DNA of 40,338 bases from Planktomarina sp. (GTDB taxonomy: Bacteria > Pseudomonadota > Alphaproteobacteria > Rhodobacterales > Rhodobacteraceae), in NCBI GenBank assembly GCA_020629235.1, contig JAHDDS010000018.1, forward strand, positions 1 to 40,338, written 5' to 3'. Below the pieces are notes generated by a model. That model was not told the origin of the DNA. It ran no database searches and was given only the letters and a program-made list of their open reading frames with translations. A program made the position numbers and the translations under genes. Every line of letters starts with the position of its first letter. The first letter of the stretch is position 1. Below are positions 1 to 7,751 of the stretch, piece after piece.

Positions 1-105
1 GAAGGGGCGCGGCGGCGTCAAGCGGACAAAGCTGGGTTTTATGATGGGGGCTGGTTCAGCGGGGCAAAGAATGCGGGCTGGCCGTCATTGGGCGGGGTGC
101 CGCGC

Positions 106-846
106 TCATCGCCCTTCGGCCATTTTTGCCAGATAATCGGCCAGCTTGCCCACCGCCAGGTGCAGCAGAACCGTCAAACAGGCCAACACGATCAGGGCGG
201 CGAACATCAGGTCGATCTTGGCCCGCCCATTGGCCAGCAGCATCAGATAGCCCAGACCCTTGGACGCCCCCACCCATTCGCCAATCACAGCGCCGATGGG
301 GGCATAGACCGCCGCCAGCCGCAGACCGGTGCCCAAACTGGGCAAGGCGTTGGGGATTTGGATGTGGCGCATGAACTGGTATTTGCCCGCCCCCATGGAC
401 CCCGCCAAATCGCGATATCCCTGCCCCACGCGGGTCAGCCCGTCGTGGAACGCAGACGTCACCGGGAAATAGATGATCAGCACCGCCATCACGATTTTCG
501 ACGTCATGCCGTATCCAAACCACAGCGTCAAAAGCGGGGCCAACGCGAAGACTGGCACAGCCTGGGTGAACACCAGTATGGGCAGCATAAGCCGTTCTGC
601 CGTCTTGGACAGCGCCAACTGGATGGCTGTGGCCGCCCCCAAAAGCGTGCCCAAGATCAAGCCCAACAGTACCTCTGCCCCCGTGACCCAGGCGTTTTGC
701 AAAATGATTTCCCAGCTTTTCACCATGGCCTGCGCCACCCGCAGCGGCGACGGCAAAATGAACGGCGGCGCGCCCGTCAGCCACACCAGCGCCTGCCAGA
801 TCGCAAGGCCCAGGGCGACGGCGAACAGGATGTCACGCCCCCTCAT
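106..846 (-). CDS. thiX: ABC transporter permease, ThiX-like (pyrimidine precursor uptake)
   Basis: This is the inner-membrane permease of a probable HMP-precursor importer, working with ThiY and ThiZ encoded upstream. The 246-residue product has about six hydrophobic segments and a cytoplasmic-loop region typical of BPD_transp_1 permeases (short EAA-like stretch around GSMGAGKYQFMRHIQIPNALP-type residues, ending in an I-P-N-A-L-P motif). I chose the ATG at 846 because it overlaps the thiZ stop as ATGA; a longer open frame to 945 would run deep into thiZ and encodes no membrane-protein sequence. It is the last gene of the thiamine operon. The name rests on operon position and the NMT1-type binding protein; as a permease alone it could be any nitrate/taurine/pyrimidine-class importer. 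Confidence 0.85.
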   Translation of the reverse strand: MRGRDILFAVALGLAIWQALVWLTGAPPFILPSPLRVAQAMVKSWEIILQNAWVTGAEVLLGLILGTLLGAATAIQLALSKTAERLMLPILVFTQAVPVFALAPLLTLWFGYGMTSKIVMAVLIIYFPVTSAFHDGLTRVGQGYRDLAGSMGAGKYQFMRHIQIPNALPSLGTGLRLAAVYAPIGAVIGEWVGASKGLGYLMLLANGRAKIDLMFAALIVLACLTVLLHLAVGKLADYLAKMAEGR

Positions 847-1568
847 GCCGCTGCTGCCCGGACGTGGGCCAACAGCGCCATCTGGCAGGCCACGGTGTCT
901 GGGGCCTGAATGTCGCGTGGAATGGGGGTGGATGGCGTGTCCCACGGGGTGACGCCCGCATCTGACAGCACCAAAATCTGATGGGCCAGGCGCGCGGCTT
1001 CCGCCGGTTCATGGGTCACCAACAGCACCGTACGATCGGCCAAAACATCCGCCGCCAATTCCTGCATGTCGGCGCGGGTGGCGGCATCGAGGGCCGAAAA
1101 TGGTTCATCCAAGAACACCACCGGCCGGTCTTCCATCAACGTGCGCACCAGGGCGGCGCGTTGGCGCATGCCGCCAGACAATGCGCGCGGCTTCTTGTCC
1201 GCATGGGGCGCCAGGCCCACCCGTTCCAAAAGCGATTGCGCCCGGTCCAGGTCGGGGGTTTGCCCCCGCAACCGCGCGCCAATCACGGCGTTTTCCCGCA
1301 CGGTCAGCCAGGGCAACAGCAAATCAGACTGCGCCATATAGCTGATGCGGTTGTCCAGCCCCTGCCCGTCGCTGGCCGCAATCGTCCCGTCAAAGACCCC
1401 GCCCGTGTCCAACCCCAAGATCAGCCGCAGGATGGTGGACTTGCCCACCCCCGACGGCCCCAACAGACAGGTCCACTGCCCGGCGGGCAGCGTGATGTCC
1501 GCCGCAAACAAGCGGGTCGTGCCGATGGTGTGGGTGCCCGACAGCGTTATGGCGGGGGCCTGCGTCAC
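843..1568 (-). CDS. thiZ: ABC transporter ATP-binding protein, ThiZ-like
   Basis: This ATPase would energise the ThiXY pyrimidine-precursor importer. It has a Walker A (GPSGVGKST), the signature LSGGMRQRAAL, and Walker B plus D-loop (VVFLDEPFSALDAATR), followed by the switch histidine in LLVTHEP. The start is uncertain. The GTG at 1568 gives 241 residues and a GTGA overlap with the tenA stop, matching the style of this operon. A TTG at 1592 would add eight residues. No strong Shine-Dalgarno is visible for either, so translational coupling is likely. The length is normal for the family. Substrate assignment comes from the operon and not from the ATPase itself. Confidence 0.85.
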   Translation of the reverse strand: MTQAPAITLSGTHTIGTTRLFAADITLPAGQWTCLLGPSGVGKSTILRLILGLDTGGVFDGTIAASDGQGLDNRISYMAQSDLLLPWLTVRENAVIGARLRGQTPDLDRAQSLLERVGLAPHADKKPRALSGGMRQRAALVRTLMEDRPVVFLDEPFSALDAATRADMQELAADVLADRTVLLVTHEPAEAARLAHQILVLSDAGVTPWDTPSTPIPRDIQAPDTVACQMALLAHVRAAAA

Positions 1569-2245
1569 GCGCCGTTCAGGCCCATCTGCCAAAAGCCCAC
1601 TTCCAATGCGGTGGCTTTGGTGAACCGCGTTTGCAGCGCGGCGGCCCGGGGTGACGCTGCCAAGTCCCCCACCCGGCGGGCCACGGCCTGGTCGATCATT
1701 TCCCCCACCGCCTTACACACGCCTTGGTAATCGTCCCCCGCATAGGTGGCGATCCAATCAGCATATGGCGTGTCGGCGGCTTTGCTGTCCGCCAGCCGCA
1801 GCCCGATTTCACCGTATCCCATAACGCAGGGTGCCAAGGCCGCCATCATGTCCAGGAAATCGCCTTGCAGCCCTGCGTCCATAACATAGCGGGTATAGGC
1901 CAGATTTTCGACATCCTCGGACGCGGTGAACAGCTGGTCTTCGGAAATGCCCGCTTCCGCGCAAATCTTCACGTGCAGCGCCATTTCGTGGTTCACCAAA
2001 GCGTCCACTGTCCCCGCACAGACCTTCATTTCGTCGATGGTTTCCGACTTCACCACCGCCAAGGACCAGGCCCGGGAAAAATGCACCAAGAACACATAGT
2101 CCTGCACCAGGTAATGCAGAAAGGCTTTGCGCGGCAGGGTTCCGTCGCGCAGCCCTTCGACAAAGGCGTGGCGGGCATAGTCGTCCCAGACCTGCCCCGC
2201 CCCTGCCCGCCACGTGGCGAAGGTTTTGCCGTAGTCCGCCGCCAT
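1565..2245 (-). CDS. tenA: Aminopyrimidine aminohydrolase TenA
   Basis: TenA hydrolyses 4-amino-5-aminomethyl-2-methylpyrimidine, a thiamine breakdown product, to HMP in the cytoplasm. The 226-residue, all-helical protein keeps the family landmarks: the QDY segment near residues 48-50, the HFSRAW stretch near 55-60, the nucleophile Cys140 in A-P-C-V-M-G-Y-G-E-I-G, and the C-terminal catalytic Glu215 before F-W. The ATG at 2245 shares one base with the thiY TAA (TAATG), so the two are probably coupled. Sitting between thiY and thiZ, it processes what the transporter imports. The presence of the cysteine favours the classical TenA_C class over the TenA_E class. Confidence 0.93.
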   Translation of the reverse strand: MAADYGKTFATWRAGAGQVWDDYARHAFVEGLRDGTLPRKAFLHYLVQDYVFLVHFSRAWSLAVVKSETIDEMKVCAGTVDALVNHEMALHVKICAEAGISEDQLFTASEDVENLAYTRYVMDAGLQGDFLDMMAALAPCVMGYGEIGLRLADSKAADTPYADWIATYAGDDYQGVCKAVGEMIDQAVARRVGDLAASPRAAALQTRFTKATALEVGFWQMGLNGA

Positions 2246-3183
2246 TACTTCGCCGTCACGTCGATGGCGATTTTGGACACGGGGTTCTGGCTTGGGATCA
2301 GGCCCGCTTCGTTCAAGAAAGCCTCAAACGCCGCATACCGACCTTCGTCCATGGCCGTGGGGCGCAAGGCAAACCGCGGCAGCGTGTCGACCCAGGCGCG
2401 GGCGTTCAATTCGTCCTGCAATTCGGACGACGTGCCCGAAAAGATTTCCCAGCTGTCTTCAGGGTGGTTGACGATGTACTGCGTGGCTTTTTCGGTGGCC
2501 GCCAAGAACCGCGCGATCATGTCTTTGTCCATCGTGTCGGTGTTGGCCACATAGATCAGTTCATCATAGGGCGGCAGGCCTTCTTCTTCCACGAAGAAGC
2601 ATTTGCCTTCCACGCCTTCGATGTCCATCTGGTTCAGCTCAAAATTGCGGAACGCGCCGATCACCGCGTCCACCTGGCCCGACATCAGCGATGGGGACAG
2701 CGACCAGTTCACGTTCACCAATTCGATGTCCGACAGCGACAGCCCGTGGTGGGTCAGGATCGACGCCAGCACCGCTTCTTCGACACCGCCCACGGAAAAG
2801 CCCACTTTCTTGCCCTTCAAGTCAGCCGGGCTTTTGATGGGACCGTCGGCCAGGGCCAACAAGCAGTTCAGGGGTGTGGCCACAAGTGTGCCGACGCGTT
2901 GCAAGGGCAGCCCTTCGTGCACCTGCAGGTGCAGCTGCGGCTGGTACGAAATCGCCAGGTCCATTTTGCCGGCAGCCACCAACTTCGGCGGATCGGACGG
3001 ATCGGCGGGGGCGATGACGTCGACTTCCAAATTTTGATCGGCGAAATACCCCTTTTCTTGGGCCACAATGATGGGGCCATGGTCGGGGTTCACGAACCAA
3101 TCCAAGATCAGTGTCATCTTGTCTTGGGCCAAGGCGGGTTGGGCCGTCAGCAGAAGCGCTGCAATTGCGGATTTGAGTTTCAT
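2245..3183 (-). CDS. thiY: Periplasmic pyrimidine-precursor-binding protein ThiY (NMT1/THI5-like)
   Basis: This is the substrate-binding component of ThiXYZ, expected to capture formylated aminopyrimidine or HMP in the periplasm. The first 19 residues form a signal peptide (basic M-K-L-K, hydrophobic core, cleavage after A-L-A). The mature part opens with L-I-L-D-W-F-V-N-P-D-H-G-P, the hallmark of ThiY and of the NMT1/THI5 fold, followed by A-Q-E-K-G-Y-F. The 312-residue length is normal. Its ATG overlaps the thiF stop as ATGA. It is not a standard taurine-type protein: the NPDHGPI element and the flanking thi genes argue for pyrimidine binding. Confidence 0.9.
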   Translation of the reverse strand: MKLKSAIAALLLTAQPALAQDKMTLILDWFVNPDHGPIIVAQEKGYFADQNLEVDVIAPADPSDPPKLVAAGKMDLAISYQPQLHLQVHEGLPLQRVGTLVATPLNCLLALADGPIKSPADLKGKKVGFSVGGVEEAVLASILTHHGLSLSDIELVNVNWSLSPSLMSGQVDAVIGAFRNFELNQMDIEGVEGKCFFVEEEGLPPYDELIYVANTDTMDKDMIARFLAATEKATQYIVNHPEDSWEIFSGTSSELQDELNARAWVDTLPRFALRPTAMDEGRYAAFEAFLNEAGLIPSQNPVSKIAIDVTAK

Positions 3184-4175
3184 TCTTGGGGCCTTTCATT
3201 TGTGGGCACATCGCCCATTGCAACGAGGGAAATTGGTCCGGACCAAAAGGTCCGAAGGTGGGATGCCGCTTGCCAAGCGCGCAGACCGGACTTGCAGGCG
3301 AACACAGCCCGTTGATCCTGCGCGGGGGCCTGGGTTTGGGCTTTGAAATCCGGAACTGTGATGCGCCAAGCCTCTGACGTGACGGGGGTTGGTGCCTCGG
3401 CCACGCCGCGCAGGTCCACGACGAAATCTTGGGGTGTGATGTCGCGTGCCGCGATAAAATCGAACCCCGCGTCTGGTTCTGGTGCGCCGTCAAAGCGGAA
3501 CCCGCTGGTGCGATAAGTGGCCATGTCAAAGCGCATCAACTGCCCCAGTGGGCTTGGGTCCAACCCCAACATCACCGCCAGGGCCATCTGGGCCTGGGCC
3601 GCCCCGATCATCGCCACCACAGGGCCCATGACCCCGGCTGTGGCGCAGGTGGCCGCCCGGTCCGGCAGATCCGGGAACACCGCGCGCAATGACGGCGCGC
3701 CGCCGCAAAACCCAGCCACATAGCCGCCAAACCCAAGGACAGACGCGCTGATCAATGGCGTGGCCCGGTCCAGGCACACATCCGACAGGACATAGCTGGC
3801 GGCAAAACTGTCGGCGCAATCCAACACGACCGTGGCCCCGGTCACCAAGTCAGCCGCATTTTCGGGGGTCAGGTGCGTTGCGACCGCCTGGACCCGGCAA
3901 TCGCTGTTCAATGCCACCATGGCGCGCGCGGCCACGTCGGCCTTGGGCGCGCCCACATCGTCTTCGCGAAACAGGGTCTGGCGGTGCAGATTGGACAGAT
4001 CGACCGTGTCCCCGTCCACCACCGTGATTGCCCCCACACCTGCGCCCGCCAACAGCGGCAAAACCGGTGCTGCCAACCCACCAGCCCCCACCACCAGGGC
4101 GTGGGCGGCGGCCAGCTTGGCTTGGCCTGCAGCGCCCACTTCGGGCAACAAGGTTTGGCGCGCATACCGGGTCAT
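3180..4175 (-). CDS. thiF: ThiF/MoeB-family ThiS adenylyltransferase with C-terminal rhodanese-like tail
   Basis: This E1-like enzyme should adenylate the ThiS Gly-Gly C-terminus ready for sulfur transfer. In the 331-residue product the nucleotide site is clear: GAGGLA at 30-35, the D-G-D-T-V-D region at 54-59 and NLHRQ at 62-66. The cysteine of C-A-T-A-G (Cys177) matches the conserved ThiF/MoeB cysteine. The two zinc-binding CxxC pairs usual in the family are absent: the first reads S-L-R-A at 162-165 and the second is missing near 230-240. Residues about 250-330 resemble a small rhodanese domain with a C-K-S-G-L-R loop (Cys294). The ATG at 4175 forms ATGA with the thiE stop; a longer frame to 4343 lies inside thiE. 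Confidence 0.85.
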   Translation of the reverse strand: MTRYARQTLLPEVGAAGQAKLAAAHALVVGAGGLAAPVLPLLAGAGVGAITVVDGDTVDLSNLHRQTLFREDDVGAPKADVAARAMVALNSDCRVQAVATHLTPENAADLVTGATVVLDCADSFAASYVLSDVCLDRATPLISASVLGFGGYVAGFCGGAPSLRAVFPDLPDRAATCATAGVMGPVVAMIGAAQAQMALAVMLGLDPSPLGQLMRFDMATYRTSGFRFDGAPEPDAGFDFIAARDITPQDFVVDLRGVAEAPTPVTSEAWRITVPDFKAQTQAPAQDQRAVFACKSGLRAWQAASHLRTFWSGPISLVAMGDVPTNERPQE

Positions 4176-4768
4176 CGCGTGGCCGCCAGCCAGTCTTGGA
4201 CGCGGGTTTCTGGGCTGTCGTGCAACGTGATGTCCGTCACGGCAGCCACCACATCCGCGCCCGCAGCAAAGGCCCCAGGGGCGCGATCCACACGCATCCC
4301 ACCGATGGCGATCAAAGGCGTTTTGCCGATGCGATCTTTCCAAACGCTAAGCTTTTCAACGCCTTGGCGGTGCCACTTCATCTTCTTCAGGATCGTCGGA
4401 TAAATCGGTCCCAGGGCCACATAGTCCGGCTTCAACGCCATCGCGCGGTCCAGTTCGGCGTCGTCATGGGTGCTGATACCCAGCCGCAACCCCGCAGCGC
4501 GGATGGCAGACATGTCAGCAATATCAAGGTCTTCTTGCCCCAAGTGAAGGTAATCGCAGCCTTCTTCAATGGCCAAATCCCAATGGTCATTGATCACTAA
4601 GGTGCAATCATGTTCCCCGCAGATCGTTTTGGCGCGCCGAATATGGTCGCGCAAAACATCGGGTGCTGCGTCCTTCATGCGCAGCTGCACCAGCTTGATG
4701 CCCAAAGGCACCAGCCGTTCCAGCCAATCTGCACTGTCAAAAATGGGATAGAACCGATCCAACGTCAT
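4172..4768 (-). CDS. thiE: Thiamine-phosphate synthase ThiE
   Basis: ThiE couples HMP pyrophosphate to the carboxylated thiazole phosphate, giving thiamine phosphate. The 198-residue TIM-barrel protein has the family signatures: K-L-V-Q-L-R-M-K-D near residues 25-33, I-N-D-H-W-D-L-A, the Y-L-H-L-G-Q-E-D-L motif, the G-P-I-Y-P-T substrate loop and I-A-I-G-G-M for phosphate binding. It is a little shorter than the roughly 210-residue average but appears complete. Its ATG overlaps the thiG stop (ATGA). The product meets its two substrates from this operon: thiazole from ThiG and pyrimidine from ThiD. Confidence 0.93.
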   Translation of the reverse strand: MTLDRFYPIFDSADWLERLVPLGIKLVQLRMKDAAPDVLRDHIRRAKTICGEHDCTLVINDHWDLAIEEGCDYLHLGQEDLDIADMSAIRAAGLRLGISTHDDAELDRAMALKPDYVALGPIYPTILKKMKWHRQGVEKLSVWKDRIGKTPLIAIGGMRVDRAPGAFAAGADVVAAVTDITLHDSPETRVQDWLAATR

Positions 4769-5538
4769 TCCAAAAACGCCTTTCCGATCACCGGGGTGGA
4801 CGGGGCCGCCATGTCGCGTGGTTCCATCGGGTCGGCGGTGGCAGCGGCCTGACCGGCTTGGATGGCCAGGGCAAAGGCGTGCGCCATCTGCGCGGGGTCC
4901 CCCGCCTTGGCCACAGCAGTGTTCAACAGCACGGCGTCAAACCCCAGTTCCATCGCTTGGGCCGCTTGGCTGGGCAGACCAAGGCCCGCGTCAATCACCA
5001 ACGGCACGTCGGGAAAATGCGCGCGCATGGCCCGCAAACCGAACAGATTGTTCAACCCCAGCCCCGACCCGATGGGCGCGCCCCAAGGCATCAGAACTTC
5101 GCACCCGGCCTGCAATAACTTGTCCGCCACCACCAAGTCTTCGGTGGTATAGGGGAACACCTGAAACCCGTCTTCAGACAGAATGCGCGCCGCTTCCACC
5201 AAGCCGAACACATCGGGTTGCAGCGTGTCTTCTTCGCCGATGACTTCCAACTTGATCCACTTGGTGTCGAACACTTCGCGCGCCATATGGGCGGTCGTGA
5301 CCGCTTCTTTTACAGAATGGCAGCCTGCGGTGTTGGGCAGGATATGGACGCCCAAATCTTGGATCAACTGCCAAAAGTCTTGCCCCGCGCGGTCTTGCCC
5401 GCTTTCGCGGCGCAGGGACACGGTGGCCACAGACGCACCACTGCGCTTGAACGCATCGGCCAGAACTGCGGGCGACGGATACTGGGCCGTGCCCAGCATA
5501 AACCCGTTGTCCAATGCGGTGCCGTAAAAATCGCGCAT
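4765..5538 (-). CDS. thiG: Thiazole synthase ThiG
   Basis: ThiG builds the thiazole ring from 1-deoxyxylulose 5-phosphate, dehydroglycine and ThiS-thiocarboxylate. The 257-residue product has the Schiff-base lysine (Lys96 in W-I-K-L-E-V-I), the [12 protein letters not shown] phosphate loop and the V-I-D-A-G-L-G segment, all in normal order. It starts five bases after the thiS stop, so the two partners are made together. The dehydroglycine should come from ThiO encoded two genes upstream, the oxygen-dependent branch; no thiH is present here. Confidence 0.95.
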   Translation of the reverse strand: MRDFYGTALDNGFMLGTAQYPSPAVLADAFKRSGASVATVSLRRESGQDRAGQDFWQLIQDLGVHILPNTAGCHSVKEAVTTAHMAREVFDTKWIKLEVIGEEDTLQPDVFGLVEAARILSEDGFQVFPYTTEDLVVADKLLQAGCEVLMPWGAPIGSGLGLNNLFGLRAMRAHFPDVPLVIDAGLGLPSQAAQAMELGFDAVLLNTAVAKAGDPAQMAHAFALAIQAGQAAATADPMEPRDMAAPSTPVIGKAFLE

Positions 5539-5543
5539 GGCCG

Positions 5544-5741
5544 TCAGCCCCCCTGCATGGGGGCCAGGATTTCGACACTGTCCCCGTCTTGCAATATGTG
5601 CCCTGCCCGCAAAGTCGCAGGCACGAACGTGCCGTTCACCGCGGTGGCCACTTTGGCCGTTTCCAGCCCCTGGTCTGCCAGCAGATCGGCCAGGGTTTCC
5701 ACCTGGGCCGTGATCGCGTCGCCGTTAAGCTGCAACTTCAT
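5544..5741 (-). CDS. thiS: Sulfur carrier protein ThiS
   Basis: ThiS is the small ubiquitin-like carrier whose C-terminal glycine is adenylated by ThiF and thiocarboxylated, then donates sulfur to ThiG. The 65-residue sequence has the typical M-K-L-Q-L-N-G start, the A-V-N-G-T-F-V-P strand, the [10 protein letters not shown] stretch and the required terminal Gly-Gly. The ATG at 5741 overlaps the end of thiO by 17 bases, an unusually long overlap in an operon that otherwise uses 4-base overlaps. The strand order and length leave little doubt about its identity. Confidence 0.95.
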   Translation of the reverse strand: MKLQLNGDAITAQVETLADLLADQGLETAKVATAVNGTFVPATLRAGHILQDGDSVEILAPMQGG

Positions 5742-6720
5742 CCATCACCTCCGGAACTGTGCCGTCAAAGATCAAATCCCCCACCATGCGCGCCAGCGCG
5801 GGGGCCAACAAGAAGCCGTGACGGAAAAGACCGTTGGCGCGGATCAGATTTCCAGTGCGGCGGATACGGGGCAGATTGTCAGGAAAGGCCGGGCGGCTGT
5901 CGACGCCGATTTCCAGCACCGATGCCTCTCCGAATGCGGGGTTCAGGGCATAGGCCGCTGACAGCAATTCCAGCAAAGACCGCGCCGTGACATGGGGACC
6001 GGCGGCCCCTTCGATCTGGGTCGCGCCCAACATAAAAACCCCGTCGCCGCGCGGCACGACATAAAGCGGCACCCGGGGGTGCAGCAGCCGGATGGGACGG
6101 TTCAGCGCAACGTCTGGGCAAGACAACACCAGCATTTCGCCTTTCACCCCGCGCAGGTCCGCCAGCGCATCTTTGGCGCGAAAGCCCCGGCAATCCACGG
6201 TCAGGCCCCGGGATGCGTAGTCGGCAGGATCGGCGTCTGCGGTTTCAAAAACAACGCCATCCGACTGCAAGCCCGCGCGCAATGCAGACAGGGCGGCGCG
6301 GGGGGACAAGTGCGCCTCTGCCCCAAAGAACAGACCCTTGGCAAAGCGGTCCCCAAGGTCGGGTTCCAGTTGCGCAATTTCGGTTTTGGTGACGGGATCA
6401 TGGCCTTGGGTGCGGCGGGCAAAACGTGTCAGGTCCGCGTGATCGCGCGCCAAAGACACCACCAACGACCCATTGCGGGTGACGCATCCCGTGTGGGCGT
6501 CCCACCAATCTGCCGCTTCTTGCCCCAAGCGCACCACGGGTTCTTCAGCGCTTTCACCTTCGCAATGGGGGGCCAACATGCCCCCCGCCCACCACGAACA
6601 CGCGTGGGGGCCTGGGCCGTCGTGGCGGTCCACAACGGTGACATCGGCGCCCTTGTCGCGCAGCACCCGCGCCACGCACAGCCCCGCCACGCCGCCGCCG
6701 ATGATGGTGACCGCCGTCAC
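5725..6720 (-). CDS. thiO: Glycine oxidase ThiO (FAD-dependent)
   Basis: ThiO oxidises glycine to iminoglycine for thiazole synthesis, using FAD and oxygen. The 331-residue protein opens with the dinucleotide-binding I-I-G-G-G-V-A-G-L-C, has the acidic end of the second strand (V-V-D-R-H), the W-W-A-G-G-M-L-A-P element of ThiO proteins and a C-terminal R-H-G-F-L-L-A-P FAD motif. The start codon is GTG at 6720, four bases after the thiD stop. The nearest alternative family is generic D-amino-acid oxidase, but the position between thiD and thiS settles the role. Confidence 0.92.
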   Translation of the reverse strand: MTAVTIIGGGVAGLCVARVLRDKGADVTVVDRHDGPGPHACSWWAGGMLAPHCEGESAEEPVVRLGQEAADWWDAHTGCVTRNGSLVVSLARDHADLTRFARRTQGHDPVTKTEIAQLEPDLGDRFAKGLFFGAEAHLSPRAALSALRAGLQSDGVVFETADADPADYASRGLTVDCRGFRAKDALADLRGVKGEMLVLSCPDVALNRPIRLLHPRVPLYVVPRGDGVFMLGATQIEGAAGPHVTARSLLELLSAAYALNPAFGEASVLEIGVDSRPAFPDNLPRIRRTGNLIRANGLFRHGFLLAPALARMVGDLIFDGTVPEVMDEVAA

Positions 6721-6724
6721 GCCG

Positions 6725-7534
6725 TCACCCCCATACCTGGTAGAAATGATGCACCGGGCCGTGCCCCTGGCCGATGGTCAAATCATCCGCCGCAGCAATC
6801 GCCCCCTTCAGGTAATCATGCGCCAGCGCCACCGCTGTGGTCAGGTCTTTGCCCGCAGCCAGGTGGGCCGCGATGGCCGCGGAATAGGTGCATCCCGTGC
6901 CGTGGGTGTTGCGCGTGTTCACGCGCTTGCCCTGCACCTGCAACAACAAGCCGGACGACCCCACCAGGATATCAATGCAGTCTTCCCCTGCCCCGTGCCC
7001 CCCCTTCATCAACACAGCGTCCGGCCCCAAAGCAAGCAGGTCCATCCCTTGGGTTTCCATGGCTTCGGGACCAACCGCGTCTGAGGTGTTCAGCAGGCGA
7101 GCGGCTTCTGGCAGGTTCGGCGTCAGGACAGTGGCCAACGGCAGAATGCGTTCGGTCAATGCGGACACAGCTTCATCCTGCAACAAGGCGTCGCCAGATT
7201 TGGCAATCATCACCGGGTCCACGACGATTGCGCCTTGAAACCCCTTCAACCCGTCGGCCACGGCGTCGATCAGGTCGGGGGAAAACAACATCCCCAGCTT
7301 GATGGCATCCACGTCCAGATCCGACAAAACCGCGTCGATCTGGGCTGTCACCACCTCGATGGGCACAGCATGCACGGCTGTGACGGCTTGGGTGTTTTGG
7401 GCCGTGATCGCCGTCACCACACTGGCCCCATAGGCCCCATTGGCGGATATGGCTTTTAGGTCCGCTTGGATGCCAGCGCCACCGCCGCTGTCAGAGCCCG
7501 CGATGGTCAACGCGATGGGGGTTTTATCAGCCAT
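6725..7534 (-). CDS. thiD: Hydroxymethylpyrimidine/phosphomethylpyrimidine kinase ThiD
   Basis: ThiD phosphorylates HMP twice to HMP pyrophosphate, the pyrimidine substrate of ThiE. The 269-residue ribokinase-fold protein shows A-G-S-D-S-G-G-G-A-G-I-Q-A-D at residues 12-25, V-D-P-V-M in the middle and the anion-hole motif G-T-G-C-T-Y-S-A near the C-terminus. It is the first gene after the TPP riboswitch, so its translation is the probable control point for the whole operon. The ATG at 7534 has a GAAGG Shine-Dalgarno about ten bases upstream. Confidence 0.95.
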   Translation of the reverse strand: MADKTPIALTIAGSDSGGGAGIQADLKAISANGAYGASVVTAITAQNTQAVTAVHAVPIEVVTAQIDAVLSDLDVDAIKLGMLFSPDLIDAVADGLKGFQGAIVVDPVMIAKSGDALLQDEAVSALTERILPLATVLTPNLPEAARLLNTSDAVGPEAMETQGMDLLALGPDAVLMKGGHGAGEDCIDILVGSSGLLLQVQGKRVNTRNTHGTGCTYSAAIAAHLAAGKDLTTAVALAHDYLKGAIAAADDLTIGQGHGPVHHFYQVWG

Positions 7535-7543
7535 GGCTTTTGC

Positions 7544-7585
7544 CCTTCGGTGTGGTCGGGCGGTCTGGGCGATGGGATGGGAAGG
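7544..7585 (-). promoter_or_regulatory. Possible Shine-Dalgarno sequestration element of the TPP riboswitch
   Basis: Reading the minus strand, CCTTC (plus 7581-7585) lies downstream of the aptamer and can pair with the thiD Shine-Dalgarno GAAGG (plus 7544-7548). No run of T residues that would suggest transcription termination is visible between aptamer and thiD. This favours control of translation initiation, the usual mode in Gram-negative TPP switches. The pairing is only five bases and is an inference. Confidence 0.4.
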
Positions 7586-7602
7586 CGCTGTCTGTGCGCG
7601 GT

Positions 7603-7697
7603 GTACCCGTTTCCTACGCCGGTATCACCCGGATCAGGTTCGACGGGTCGGCTTGCTGCCTCTCAGCCCCCAAAAATCAGGGCACCCCGACGGATAA
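7603..7697 (-). ncRNA. TPP riboswitch (THI element)
   Basis: On the minus strand the leader of thiD carries the conserved blocks of the TPP aptamer in order: GGGGTGCCC, GGGGCTGAGA, ACCCGTCGAACCTGATC, GGGTGATACC and GGCGTAGGAAACGGG. The outer ends, around 7693 and 7605, can pair to form P1. Binding of thiamine pyrophosphate is expected to repress the thiDOSGEFY-tenA-ZX operon. The match to the family is close to textbook. The boundaries are accurate to a few bases. Confidence 0.96.
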
Positions 7698-7709
7698 GTC
7701 TTGGCGCTG

Positions 7710-7736
7710 ATTATCCAAAAGATGCGCCAGGCACAA
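7710..7736 (-). promoter_or_regulatory. Possible promoter of the thiamine operon
   Basis: On the minus strand GATAAT (plus 7710-7715) matches the -10 consensus at five of six positions. A TTGTGC element (plus 7731-7736) lies 15 bases upstream, or CTTGTG at 16. This would start the transcript just before the TPP aptamer. The -35 match is weak and the spacing short. Confidence 0.35.
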
Positions 7737-7751
7737 GGCGAAAGCCCCGCC

